Source: Diplodia intermedia (lineage: Eukaryota; Ascomycota; Dothideomycetes; Botryosphaeriales; Botryosphaeriaceae). From it: a stretch of 61,731 bases of DNA. Of this stretch, positions 1-11,285 are shown piece by piece. The translations under genes and the position numbers were made by a program. The stretch covers positions 1-61,731 of the forward strand of contig JAKEKT010000141.1 in assembly GCA_021495925.1 (NCBI GenBank). The letters run 5' to 3'. The first letter of the stretch is position 1, and the number at the start of each line of letters is the position of its first letter. The notes under the pieces are model-generated. The model saw nothing but the letters and a program-made list of their open reading frames with translations, ran no database searches and was not told the DNA's origin.

Positions 1-135
1 GGGGAAGGGAAGAAGCACTCGAGTCAAACGACCGCACCCACCTCCCTATCCAGCCAGCAGGTGCGCGCATACTGCATTCCCCATCTCTCTTCTACACACC
101 CATCCCACCCACCCTATCCCACCCCACCCGCACGC

Positions 136-2982
136 TCACAGAACCTCCTGCCCCCCCTCCGCCGGCACACTCCCAAACCCACCCTCATAATACCCCTCCG
201 GCACACCCACCACGCCGGCCGCCTCCCTCCCCTCCGTCGGCAGCCGCGGCCACGCCTCAATCACGACACCCTCCTCATCCCCCGTCAGCGCGAAGTCGAC
301 CCTTGCCAGCGGCGCGTCCGGCACGTCGACGACGACGGCGTAAGCGCCCGGGTACAGCACCTTGTCGCCTTGCTCGTTGACCCTTGCCAGGCTGCCGAGG
401 GTGAGGTTGAGACGGGCGGGCTGCGCGGCGCCGCTGCTGATGTTGTGCAGGCGGGTGTAGGCGACGAGGGAGGATCTGGGGTGCGGGGCGGGGCCGAAGG
501 AGCCGGTGAGGAAGGCGAGGGCGACGAAGTCGCTGGCGACGGCGCCGGTGTTGGTGATGTCGACGGCGAGGGTGGTGAAGGGGCAGAGGTCGAGTTTGCT
601 GCTGCTGCTGTTGCTACAGGACGATATCAGGTCGGCGATGGCGAACGACTGGCCGTCGGGGCCGGCGGTGACGGCGGCGGAGAAGTTGGTGTAGTGCAGG
701 CCGAAGCCGAAGGGGAAGACGGCGGTGCCGTTGTACCACTTGTACGTGCGGCCGGGGCTGGCGGCCGACGGCCGCAGCGACATGTCCGTCATGGGCACGT
801 CGCCGGCGTAGCGCGCGGGGTACTGCGTGACGGGCAGCCGGCCCGCGGGCGCGACCGCGCCCGTGATGACGTCCAAGAGGGCGACGCCGCCGTCCTGGCC
901 CGGGTAGCCGGCCCAGAGCAGGGCCGAGACGTTGGCGTTGGCGACGAGCGGCGTCGAGTCGAGCTGGCCCGCGCCCATCTGCACCACCACGACCGGCTTG
1001 CCGTAGGTTGCGAGCTGCGTGATCATGTCGAGCTGCGGGCCCGACCACGCGAGCCCGACGCGGTCGAGGTCCTCGCTCTCGACGTCGTTGTCGATGCCGC
1101 CGACGACGATGATGACGTCCGACTTTGCGGCCGCGTCGTACTCGGCGCCCCAGTCGTCCGTCGTGGGGTTGGCCTGGCTCGCGCCTTCGGCGTAGTTGAC
1201 CGTGACGCCGAGCTGCTCGGCGGCGTACAGGGGCGAGTGCAGGTAGGGCGGGATGCCGTAGTAGTTGCCTTGCATCTGCTCGGTGGCGTTGGCCCACGAG
1301 CCGATCAGGGCGATGGACGAGACGCCGTCGAGGGACAAGGGGAGCAGGCCGTCGTTCTTGAGCAGGACGATGCCTTCCTGCGCGGCCTTGAGCGCCAGGT
1401 CCTGAGCGTGCTGCGTGTTGACGTCCGACCAGCCGATCTGGCGGTATGGCTGGTCCTCGGCGCTGTCAAAGTATCCGAGCTTGACGAGGGAGGCATATGT
1501 CCTGAACGGTTTGTCAGTCGGCATGTTTCGGTTGATGGATTTTTCAGTCAGTATCTTACCGTGTCAGTGCTCTGTTCAGGTCGGTGTCGTTAATCAGGCC
1601 TTGTTCATAAGCACCGGGGAGATATCTGGGGTAGTAAGTGCCGCAGTTGAGATCTAACAAGGAATGTTAGAGATGGAAAGGTTGCAGAGATCATGGGCTC
1701 CTACCTGTTCCGGCCTTTAGCGAATCCGCAACCGCTTGCTCACGAGTGGCAGCCCATTCGTGTGGAAGAAAGACGTTCTGTATGGCGTCGCAGTCACTGA
1801 CAACCCACTGGTCCTCCTGATCCCAGCCCCAATGCTCGCGCAGAACAGTCTGCAGAAGCCAGGGATCGGCGCAGGTCGGAACGCCATTGACAGCATTGTA
1901 GGAGCACATGAAAGCCCCAACCTTGGCTTCCCGGGCACATGCCTGGAACGAGGGCATGTAGTACTCCACCATGTCCTGCATGCTGATCTGTGCGTCGAAT
2001 TGGTATCTGAAGTTGCCGTTCCCTACGACAAGTCAGAGGACGATGACGTTGTTGTTGCTATTTCTCTCCGACTTACAGTTCTCCACATCGTAACCAGTGA
2101 AATGCTTGCACGTAGCTACAATTTTCTTGTAGGGGTCGTCTTGGTTGCCCTCAAGGCCGCGGATGAGATTCTGGACGTAACTGGAAAGATGGAAAGGATC
2201 CTCTCCAGGGGTTTCTGCAATCACGGTTTAGCGTAACTTCGGAACGGCGAGATGGAACGTGGTCTGAGTCACAGATGGCTTAGTTCCAAGTAAAAAAGGA
2301 TCAAGACTCACCTTGTCCACGGCCCCATCTTGGATCTTTGAAGGGATTGATGTTGGGAGTCTATCAAGACAGGATCGTCAGGCTGATGCGGCTGCCATAA
2401 GTTCGGCAGGAGTTCGGCTCACCCAATAGTCCAAGCCAGAATGGCCGCCGTTGCTGAAGGCTCTAGCCTCAGTGCTGATGACGCTCGCTACGTCGTAGAT
2501 CAACTCATCGTCAAAGGCAGCGCCCATAAGAATGGGTTGCGGAAAGGAAGTGGCGTAGGAGAAGTTGCCGGAGTCGGTCATTGGCTTGCCGGGGAGAGTG
2601 AAGGCGACTCCGTGGAGTGCTACAAGAGTCAGGCCAATTGGTTTTGTGAGGGGAAATTCGTACAAACCTTCATTCCACCATTGGTAGGCAGGGATGCCGA
2701 GACGAGACACACCGGGGCTGGTGTTGCCGGTGTTGTTGAACTTCTCCTCAAGGGTGAGCTCATTGACCAGTGCCGTTGCTCGGTCACGGGGAGCTGCATG
2801 GGAACGTTAGTGTAAGCAGGTAGTGTCAGGAAAGGAATATACGTACAGGCGGAGCTGTCACAGACTAAATTGTCCTTCAGCGGGCCATTGGCACAGTCCG
2901 GGAAGCCAAAAGTAGTGAGCTCGACGGCGAGGGCCTGAGTAGCCAAAGCCGCTACGCCGGCAATGCTCGTCCGCAACGACAT
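136..2982 (-). CDS. xlnD: Secreted GH3 exo-1,4-beta-xylosidase
   Basis: A secreted family GH3 enzyme expected to release xylose from the ends of xylo-oligosaccharides outside the cell. Eight exons join on the minus strand (2982-2847, 2793-2668, 2619-2423, 2360-2312, 2214-2077, 2022-1705, 1653-1560, 1501-136) into 807 residues, the usual size for fungal GH3 xylosidases. Residues 1-20 form a signal peptide ending in ALA. The N-terminal barrel shows IPAYQWWNEALHGVA, then KHFTGYDVENWNG. VVSDCDA follows, with the likely nucleophile Asp near residue 292. The C-terminal half carries the second GH3 domain and a fibronectin III-like end. Every join restores a family motif across the splice, for example WWNE/ALHGVA and AGTDLNCG. 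Upstream lie CreA-type and one XlnR-type sites, which suggest xylan induction and glucose repression. The family is clear; the symbol is by analogy with Aspergillus. Confidence 0.93.
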
Positions 2983-3667
2983 GGCTGGCAGACAGGGGGT
3001 GGAATGTGGGGAGAAAGGCGTGAGCTACAAGGGAAAAGAGCCGCTTGAGGCGGCTTTTGTATGCGGACCATGATTCGGAATTAGATGACATCTCCGCACG
3101 TACGACGTTGAATGGTCTGGGGAGTGTGGAGTAGACGGTGGCTGCGGGGTCGGCTCATCTGCGGCAGCTGGGCCAGGCCTGCCGAAGGGCTCCGATTCGG
3201 CCAGAGGGATTTCGGGCGGCTGCTATGCGGCTTGGACTGCGAGATGCCGGCGCGCTAGCCATTCTGCCTGAATGCTGGCCGAGCTTGGGCGCCGTGGCTG
3301 CTGGGCGTGTCGATCATCCGGCGTGAAGAGAGAGAAGGAGAGTTGAGGAAGGCGCGGGTGACGTCGCCGCCGCCTCGTCCCGCGGATTCACCGCCCATTC
3401 ACCCGCCGTTTTTATCCGCCGCCCGACATCATCTCCACCGCACCCCATCATCACGCCGGTCACGCACGCTTGAGCGGGTTCCATCGCCAAGGCTAACACC
3501 TGCAATTCTCTACCTACACCTGGCTACTGACTACCCCAAGCTCCCCAGCTAGCAATCCGTCTCTCCGCCACGACTCTCGCCTCATCCCCATCATTCCGTT
3601 TCCGAAGTCGCTCGTACGAACGCTTGCGGACTTAGGCAGCTGCAGTCCGGGTCAGCTCGTGGTCTAC
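2983..3667. promoter_or_regulatory. Xylosidase upstream region with CreA-type and XlnR-type motifs
   Basis: No gene is seen here. The stretch is the upstream region of the minus-strand xylosidase and the 3' side of the dioxygenase gene. CTGGGG (3117-3122), GTGGAG (3126-3131) and GCGGGG (3144-3149) fit the CreA consensus SYGGRG and lie 135-170 bases before the start codon. GGCTAA (3491-3496) fits the XlnR core GGCTAR and lies about 510 bases upstream. Such short motifs occur by chance, so only the clustering is suggestive. Confidence 0.35.
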
Positions 3668-5068
3668 CTACTTCCTCGCCGGCGGCGTCGGGAAGCCCGA
3701 GGGGAAGGTACCGTTGGGAGGCGGACCGCCGGGGCCGCCCGAGTTCTCGTTGGCCACGCAGCCGTCGGCATAGCACGACGCCGCAGCGTTGACCGTCTTG
3801 TTGACCGAAGTGTCGACTCCGAAGCTGATCCACGAGAAGACGCCCTCCTCGATGGTGTCGCCCAGAAGCACGTACGACACCACCGGGTCGCTGGTCGCCG
3901 ACTCCTGCTCCATGATGCCGTCGTCCACGTTGAGCATCTGTCCATGACTGTCAGCCTGGTCGCCCGCTTAAGGACCGATGGCCGTCTTACCTGCTCCTGC
4001 GTGTTGGTCGAGTACGGCGACGCCGTCTCAACGAGGTCGATGAGATCCTGGTCGAAGAAGAGCTGGCCGACGTGCGAGATCTGGCCCGACGTGATGGTGC
4101 CGTTGTCCAGCTGTTCGGCGCTGAGGTGGGACATGACTGCATCGCTGTTAGTAAGTCTTTCTTTTGTCGTTCGTCTGATGTATTCTACCGTGGATGTGGT
4201 TGGTCCTTCCCTATATCTGTGCGTCAGCAGCTGGCTCGGAATCCGTCTCCATCTGGGCTTCTTACCGTGTAGTGGCCAGGGAAAATGGTGAGGAAGTCAA
4301 TCACGCTGCATCGGCCAAACATCAGTGCCGTTCTTCATCATGCATGCAGTCTTGCTTACCCATCGTCATCGCTGAACTGGATGCCACGGAGCGCCTTGTT
4401 CTGGAGGTTGCTCTCGTCGGCCTGGTTGCCGTTGCCGCCTGCGACGACGCCCGAGTAGACGCCCGTCGAGTTGCACGCCCAGAAGTCGAGCGCCACACCC
4501 GTCAACGGCTCGCACGTTTCAACGTCCATGACCATGACGTCGACGTAGAGCTCGCTGTTTGTTTGACAGTCAGCACCAAACTCGATCCACTTTCCACGCC
4601 AAGCAGGGGGACTCACACGCCACCCTGGCCCTCGGTCATGTCGGTGCGGACAGTCTCGCCACTGACGTAGTAAGGGCCCTCGGTGACCTCGGGAGACAGC
4701 ACGCAAGACGGCAAGTCGCCGAAGAAGGCGGCCGGGTCGGTGTCGGGGGTGATGCCGGTGAGGTTGGACTCGTGGTCGGTGTTGAGGACGTCGTCAAAGT
4801 CGCGGGCCTTGAGCAGAGACCTCTTCTTGATGCCACGCTTCTCGCGGATCTGCTCGACCTTGTTCTGGCGGCGCTCGACAATCTTGTCCATGGTGCCGCG
4901 GGCCTTGAGCACGTCGGCGCAGTGCGAGAGCGAGGTGCGCTTGGCGTTGGCCATGTACTCGGCGCGAGACTTCATCTCGGTCGTACCATGGTGGCCGGGG
5001 TGGGCGAGGACGCCGCCAGCGAAGAGGCTCACAGCCAGGGAAACGAGGGAGGCAGAGATCTGAACCAT
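3668..5068 (-). CDS. Secreted intradiol ring-cleavage dioxygenase-like protein
   Basis: Related to protocatechuate and catechol intradiol dioxygenases, which open aromatic rings between two hydroxyl groups using Fe(III). The signal peptide (MVQISASLVSLAVSLFAGG...) makes this the extracellular fungal branch, whose substrates are mostly unknown. Six exons (5068-4617, 4554-4360, 4305-4266, 4210-4189, 4136-3991, 3937-3668) give 374 residues. The iron ligands can be matched: Tyr in EGPYYV (133 or 134), Tyr228 in FPGHYTGRTNHIHV, and His234 and His236 of the same motif. Exon 4 is only 22 bases and codes for the GRTNHIH piece, so automated gene models could miss it. The tail is rich in Pro and Gly. 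A TATAAA box lies at 5155-5160 on the minus strand, 87 bases before the start. Family assignment is firm; the substrate cannot be read from the sequence. Confidence 0.9.
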
Positions 5069-5154
5069 GGTGGCTGATGAGCTGAGCTGGGTTGGTGAGG
5101 AGAAGGGAAGAAGTGGATGGTGGTGTCACAACAGAAGGGCGTTGGAGGAGCAGC

Positions 5155-5160
5155 TTTATA
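5155..5160 (-). promoter_or_regulatory. TATA box of the dioxygenase gene
   Basis: TATAAA on the minus strand, 87 bases upstream of the dioxygenase start codon at 5068, at a distance normal for a fungal core promoter. Confidence 0.5.
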
Positions 5161-7869
5161 CCACAGCACATCGCCCTGCCTTAGATGCGTTTACAACCAC
5201 CTCTACCATGGCCTCCAGGAGATGCAGTGCCAAGCGACGATATTGGCCGCCGCGTACGCTTTGTCTCCGCAATTGACGGCAGATTCACGTTAGCGGCGGC
5301 AAAGCAGAACGCCAAGTGTAGCAGCCATGCTGTTCGAGGCAGGCGGGAGCTCGACGATGGTGTCGCTATAGCAGCGCAACCCTTGCGGCTGCCTCAAGCT
5401 TCCTGTCCGGCGGCTTGGCGAACCAGGCACAGCGGGTTCGTGTATCATCACCCGCCACGGACCGCCCTGCAACCCCCGAAACTCCCGACAACGTGCGTTG
5501 AAACGGCGCCCCCATGATTGGACTGATAAACATTGAGGCTCGGGGCAGCAGGCCGGATGAGGCGCTAGGGTGATGCGCAACGCTTGGCAGCTCCCTTACC
5601 GGCACCGCTCCCCCGCAACCCGGATCGCCGCCAAGCAAAAGTCGTCGTCAGCACCTTAACATCACCCCCAGTTGGCTGGCCCGGTGCATGTGCTTCAACT
5701 CCACCCGCTGTATACCAGCCAGTCTCGACCCCCCTCGCTCGGCCCGGTGCAAATGAAACGGTGCCGCCAAGCCGCGCGCGACTGCGCGCTTCCGACGGAG
5801 AAAAGTTGGAAACATGGTCTGAAGCAAGATCTTCCTTTTACCCAGCCAGTCGTGCAACCCGTCACTAGCATCTTGTCCGATGCTTGTGTGACGGGCTTAC
5901 GCAGCGCCCAGTGCCGCGGCTCCTTTGCCGCGCGAGCTTGGTTCCTGCGTTGCCCGTTTCTTCGCGGAGACTTTTCGCCTTATCTATACTTGCCCGAAGC
6001 GGAAAGTCTGGGGCGTTTAACAGCTGGCTTACGCGACTTGGCATAAACAAATTGGACCCACGATGATTGGTCCCACTCCGTTAATGTAGCCGTCTTCCGC
6101 TTCTTCCAACCGCCGCAGCTCCACCAGTGAGAGGGCGCAGATTTCCCCAAGGCCGCACAGGTGCACGGCAATGGAAGTCGCCACGAACTTAGTGCACATG
6201 TCTCCTGCTCGGTGGGGCCGGCGATGCACCTTACATGAAAGCGGCAGCTTGAAACGCATCTTTGCTTTACCGCGGACCTCGCCTGACGTTCCAGCCAAAC
6301 ACAGGGTCCTCCCTCTTCCTCCCTTTTCTCTTGGAGATGCAATCCTAGGCTATAGCGGCAGAGAATCCGTCCCGGGGCATGCTGGCAGACGTCTAGAAGT
6401 TGTGCCAGAAAAGGAGGTTGTCGCTTGCACGGCTGACGCGTCCTACAAGATCCCTGGAAAAGAAACCAAGTAAGCACGCCACCCCGCATACGATCTCACC
6501 CGGCCCGCCCACCCTCTCTTTTTTTTTTTCCTCCACTTTTGTGCCGAGCAGCCGGACAAGCCATCGACGACAATAAGTAAATACATCAAAAGACACTGGA
6601 CCGCCTCCGATCGCAGCTCGCTAGCCGCTCGAGATTTGAAATGCCGACCGACCCGAACTTTCGACGGTAGTTGTCTTTTCCGTGGCCCTTGATGTCGTGC
6701 TTGCGGCACAGACGCTTGCATCTGCATTATCGCCCTGCCACCAACGTGGATGTCAGATCTCTCCTTACCTTCCTATCCTGCATCGCAGAAGTCCACATCT
6801 GGCAACATTGTGGAGCCTTCTTCCATCCTTGGCTCGCATCGGCCAGTCCGAATCTGAACAGATACCCGTACATGGGTCCTACCTTACCTCTGTAGAGAAC
6901 TGAGAGAGGACCGGCGTTGTGGTGAGTCTGCAGCCTCTTGTTCCTTCGCACCTTCTATGCTGGGAACCAGATTCAAGCAGAGTCAGTACGTGGCCGACAG
7001 ATTTTGACAGTTGCCCCCGTACTCGAGACGCTCCACACACCTTTCGGCGGCGGTCGATAAGAAACAGCCTCGTGTGCTGCGCAAGGTCTAGAACGTGGAT
7101 CCTGTTGGACCAGCAAACTTCGTCTCACCTGTCAACCTATGTAACTGTGCGCGTGCTTCTCCACGTCGTGTCCAGTCCCCATGGGTGAGAGGAATGACAG
7201 CAAAGAGAAGAATGATGCTTGCGCCGACGCCCTTACCTGGACACATGGCTCGCATGGTTGCACTTGGGAGCATCCAGTCGGAAGGGCAGTGATGCTCACA
7301 TCAAGCGCTGCAGTACACGCAATCAACCAGCGCTATTCGCGCACCGCGGTTCGGCTACGCTTGGAGAAACCACTAGAGGCGACAAAAGAGGATCAACCCA
7401 CCCTCGCCCCTTGGGTGGGCATCCATGCAGATGGGCTGATTCCATGGCTCGTTTCCAGCTTCGTAGCATGACACAAGGCCACGTCCTCGTATCATCTCCG
7501 AGTGGGAGGGTTCGGCAGTCAAGGACTCGCGTATCACAGATGAAAAAAAACTCTATGTACCGAAAGCAAGAAGTACCGAGCCAGCCAGCCAGCCAGGCGT
7601 GGAAGCATGCCGTTCGCGCATCGATGCTCGCACCAAGTCATCCGTATTGTTGTCCTGCGGCCACTGCAGTCTGCCCGCCTCCCGGTCGCTTCGGAACTGC
7701 GACCAACGCCGCCACGAGACTATTCATCTCGAGGGACCACGGTATGTGTGGCGTCATACGACGAGAGAAAGCATCGCCGGCTGTGGACCGATCGTAACGT
7801 AGGGCTCAATGCCTTCGATTCTCCTTGTCTTGCTGATTGTGTGCCTCTGTTGATGGGGCGTCGCGGGAC

Positions 7870-8275
7870 AGGATCGATCACGGGGGAATGATTCGCCTCT
7901 GGTGACGGGCGTCGCTGGACAGTCTCGATCACGGGGAAACGATTCGCCCCTATTGACGGGACGTCGCTGGAGAGTCTCGATCACGAGGGAACGATTCGCC
8001 TCTGTCGACGGGCGTCGCTGGACAGTCTCGATCACGGGAGAACGATTCGCTTCTGTTGACGGGGCGTCGCTGCAGGTGGACATCTCGAGAATAGTCTCGA
8101 TCACGGGGGAACGATTCGCCTCTGGTGACGGGCGTCCCTGGACAGTCTCGATCGTAGGGGAATGATTCGCCCCTATTAACGGGCATCGCTGAATAGTCTC
8201 GATCACGAGGGAACGATTCGCCTCTGGTGACGGGCGTCGCTGGACAGTCTCGATCACGGGGGGGAACAATTCGCC
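7870..8275. repeat. 51-bp minisatellite, about eight copies
   Basis: A unit of about 51 bases, containing AGTCTCGATCACGG and then AACGATTCGCC, recurs head to tail. The AGTCTCGA landmark falls at 7921, 7973, 8024, 8093, 8144, 8195 and 8246, with a diverged first copy from about 7870. The spacing is 51 or 52 except for one step of 69, which holds an 18-base insertion (CAGGTGGACATCTCGAGA region). Because 51 is a multiple of three, long open frames run through on both strands with a 17-residue period. These open frames follow from the repeat and are not taken as genes. Confidence 0.9.
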
Positions 8276-8310
8276 ATGGCCGTAGTAGCTGAACGTTATT
8301 AGGTAACCGC

Positions 8311-8508
8311 TCGAGCCGTCACGTTGACGATGCCTACATGCACGACAATGAGGGTGAGGTCGGCGAGGTGTTCGATGAGGTTGACATCGTGGAGCGCGAG
8401 GTCGTCTTCGTCACTACCAAGCTTTGGTGCGCCTTTCACTCCCACTGGCGCATTGAGAGGCTCGACACGAGCTTCAAGCGACCTGGTTTGAACTATGTTG
8501 ATACGATG
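8311..8508 (+). pseudogene. Aldo-keto reductase relic
   Basis: Reading the plus strand from 8317 gives RHVDDAYMHDNEGEVGEVF, then REVVFVTTKLW, then a spacer, then LDTSFKRPGLNYVD. These follow the order and spacing of the N-terminal third of aldo-keto reductases: the RHIDTA-Y-NE-EVG segment, the FVTTKLW strand and the helix ending in LGLDYVD. In intact enzymes the Tyr of the -AY-YGNE- segment is catalytic; here the expected YGNE reads HDNE, with Tyr kept two residues earlier. No start codon, cofactor-binding C-terminal half or further reductase motif follows, and the minisatellite abuts the 5' side. This is a truncated, decayed copy; an unknown gene that resembles it by chance is much less likely. 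Confidence 0.7.
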
Positions 8509-10323
8509 AGTAGCAGTCCCCCACGCCGTGCTATCACCGCTCTCTCACCGCTCTCTCACCGCTATTGTCTTGCCAAGGTGGTGGCTGACTGGATGAATGG
8601 AACCACAGACTGGCGTGAAGGAGGAGAGAGGCATGCCCGAGTAGCCTTCCTCCTTCGACCGATTCATTCTCAAGTCCAGCATCGAACCCCTAGCCGACGG
8701 AGGTAAAGCGTATAATTTCGGGATTTGGATATCCGGATTGCATGAAGCGTGATATCATCCGAAGATGGATAGAAGCTCGCAGCAAGAATAGTGTCTTATC
8801 ATCTCATCTCTGAGATACAAGTGTTGGGCGAGCCTCGAGGCGGCGATGGTGCGAGCTAGTCTTGCGCTAACCCCTGCCGAGAAATCGCCTGTAGATGCGA
8901 CAAAGTTACTCCATGATGCTCGACTCGACAGTCCGTCTGATAAGGAAGGCTCAACGGTAGAGGAATCATGTCGCTCGACGTGCGGAGGAACTCTAAAAAG
9001 AGAAGATACGAAGGAAGGAAGTGTGAAGACAGCTGAAGAGGATGTCAGGAGAGGGAACGCCGCGACTCGGAGGAGCACCAGCAGACGACAGACTATGGGT
9101 GGGTGTATGATGTTATTGACTGTTTCCCACTTCGGCGTCCCGATAACCTCTGCAACGAAGCAACTGGGGCAACCTCGTACCCGGTTCGGTCGGCACTCCA
9201 CGTCGCGAACCCGAGCATCTGAACAGGCAAGGTGTTTGCCAATCGTCGAGGCGCAAGCTTTAGCGCTGCAAACCGACGGAGAAACTGGGTGAAACCGGGG
9301 TTTCCGTCAAGATCGCGAGGTTGTCCATGCGCGTGATCTGCACAGGATCAGAACGGCAGTTTTCAAGCATGAATCCATCAAGGTAGGGTGGGAAACACCG
9401 GCCGGGGCAGCTGGTGGGCCGAGATCAAGGGGCGTTGTTCTGGAAGGGGTTCTGCTGACATGAGTAGCAGGCTCGGTCCCTGGCGGCATGAGCCGGCAGA
9501 TGGGTTGCCTGAGGACAGCGACAAGAGTAGTGGTTGTGGGGTTAACGTTTCTCGATGCTTGGCTGTGGCATCGCAGCAGCGACCACTAGCCTGATCTCTC
9601 CTGCCGTTCGCTTCACCGTCACTCCGACGCTCCTTCTGGCGATAAACGAATCAGTTGCAGGCGAGAATGCGGCCGGGCGCGAGTAAGGCGGAGGCGGGCC
9701 GCGGCTGAATCCTTGCTTGAGCCTCGATGGATTAGCGCCAGGTTTTGGGCCTCCCATCAGCCTTAGCCGAAATTACCTGAGGCTATGCTCTTTGTAAGTA
9801 ACGTTCCCTGTAGTAGCAGCCCACCCACGTCATAAGTCGCTTCAGATAGTCGAAGCTTCCCCATACAATCCCCACCGAACGGTGTAATATGACTCGCTGA
9901 CTACTTGGGCCTCCAACCTCATTACACGAACCAGTCCACCTCCTTCACCATCCACCACCAACAGAAGCACGCTGGATAGGGGATGCACTCAACATTCTAC
10001 AAGTCTCTGATTGGCGAAAGTCGTTCATTCGCTCGATCGAGAGGCTCTTTGGATGTCTGTTGAAGAGATGCGCACACTACCTATGCGCACGGGTCAGACC
10101 TACTATTAAGTCAATCGCACTACTTGACTCAACCCACGCTATGAAACTCACTGAGTCGAATTGCGGTCAGCTGGGCCTCGACGCGGAGGACATGTATCCT
10201 GATACCGAGAGATACGAAGCCTTGGCTCGAAATAGGTGCATGTCAGGCCTCACGCCGGATCGTCACGTCGGGAGAGACTCATGCGGTCCGGGCAAGGGCA
10301 TGCTTGGACAGCGTGAGGCTCTC

Positions 10324-10473
10324 TATAAAGACCCTGTACGCAACGCTGAGTGAAACCTTTCTCTAACCACACCACCCTCATTCGACAGCCTCCGCAGTCC
10401 CTCTTTCCAAGCAACCGTAAGTACGCAGCCGCAATGCAGTCTGATCAGATTGCTAACCTTGTCCTCAAAGACC
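10324..10473 (+). promoter_or_regulatory. TATA box and 5' UTR intron of the Cys-rich secreted protein gene
   Basis: TATAAA lies at 10324-10329, about 145 bases before the start codon at 10474. Between them, 10417-10470 has the form of an intron: donor GTAAGT, a branch-like GCTAAC and acceptor CAAAG directly before ACC-ATG. This indicates a spliced leader of about 60-70 bases on the mature mRNA. Confidence 0.55.
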
Positions 10474-11285
10474 ATGAAGACCTCCAACAACGCCCTCCTC
10501 CTCGCCGCGGCTCTGGCCTCGCAGGCCACTGCCCTCGTGCAGATGGACGTCCGCTACAGCGACAACATGATCGACGTCGGCAACATCGACCTCTTCGCCC
10601 AGACCTGGCAGGTACGCAAAACCTCGCCCCGATTCCGCCCAAGCATCCAGGCTGACCATGCACCTTCCAGATCCTCTACGACACGGCGGGCAACGAGCGG
10701 TCCGTCGTCACGGACAAGGACATCAGCTCGGACAACAACCCGTGCACGTCGGAGAACGACAGCAGCCCGGACCTGACGGTGTCGATCAAGATGACGGGCG
10801 CGTGGGGGCAGACGCCGGGGCTGGAGCAGAACCAGATGCGCGACGGGCTGATCCAGTCGGCGTGGGAGGTGCTGCGCAACATCGCGGACCGCAACAAGTA
10901 CAACGTGTACGGCGGGTGCACGGGCTTCACGTGGCAGGAGAGCGTGCCGGGCGACGCCAACGCGCCGTGCGGGCCCAAGGCGGCGACGACGTGCGAGGAG
11001 GCGTGCAAGGACGAGTCGGACATTCCCGGCTCGGTCGAGTGCTCGCTCGTCACCACCGGCTACAAGGTCCCCAGCGAGCTCCGCGTCACGGCCTACATCG
11101 ACGACCAGCTCCAGCCCGACGACCTCATCATCAGCATCGAGTCCGTCGTCAACCCCGTCACCGGCGGCTGCGGCATCTCCGGCGAGATCGCGAAGGCCGT
11201 CGCCAACTTCATCCCCGTCGCCGGCAGCTTGTTCAGCCAGGGCATCATGATCGGCTGCACCGGTGTCCCGGAGAAGACCACCTAA
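10474..11285 (+). CDS. Cys-rich secreted protein of unknown function
   Basis: I do not recognise this family. Two exons (10474-10611, 10671-11285) join in phase 0 (TWQ/ILYDTAG) to give 250 residues. A signal peptide of about 20 residues (MKTSNNALLLAAALASQATA) precedes a mature part with eight cysteines (in NPCTSE, YGGCTG, APCGPK, TTCEEAC, VECSLV, GGCGIS and IGCTG), enough for four disulfides. There is no transmembrane segment, GPI tail or enzymatic motif. The C-terminal third is more hydrophobic (FIPVAGSLFSQG). The TATA box, the UTR intron and a strongly GC-biased third codon position point to a well expressed gene. It could be an effector or a structural secreted protein; nothing in the sequence decides between them. 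Confidence 0.82.

Larger units (their letters stand above)
5161..10323. other. Gene-poor stretch of about 5 kb
   Basis: Both strands were read and no intact gene could be supported. Open frames here are short, overlap on both strands and match no family I recognise. The only structured items are the 51-bp minisatellite (7870-8275) and the aldo-keto reductase relic (8311-8508), listed separately. The part nearest 5068 holds the dioxygenase promoter, and the right end leads into the promoter of the secreted protein gene at 10474. Confidence 0.6.

Noticed and set aside
61..1593. Plus-strand open frame of 510 codons
   Set aside because: Antisense of the xylosidase exon 8; composition is a GC artefact.
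7754..8269. Repeat protein coded by the minisatellite
   Set aside because: Open frames on both strands follow from a period divisible by three; no start context, no unique flanking domain.
7870..8275. CRISPR-like array
   Set aside because: Units are contiguous with no spacers, and the host is a eukaryote.
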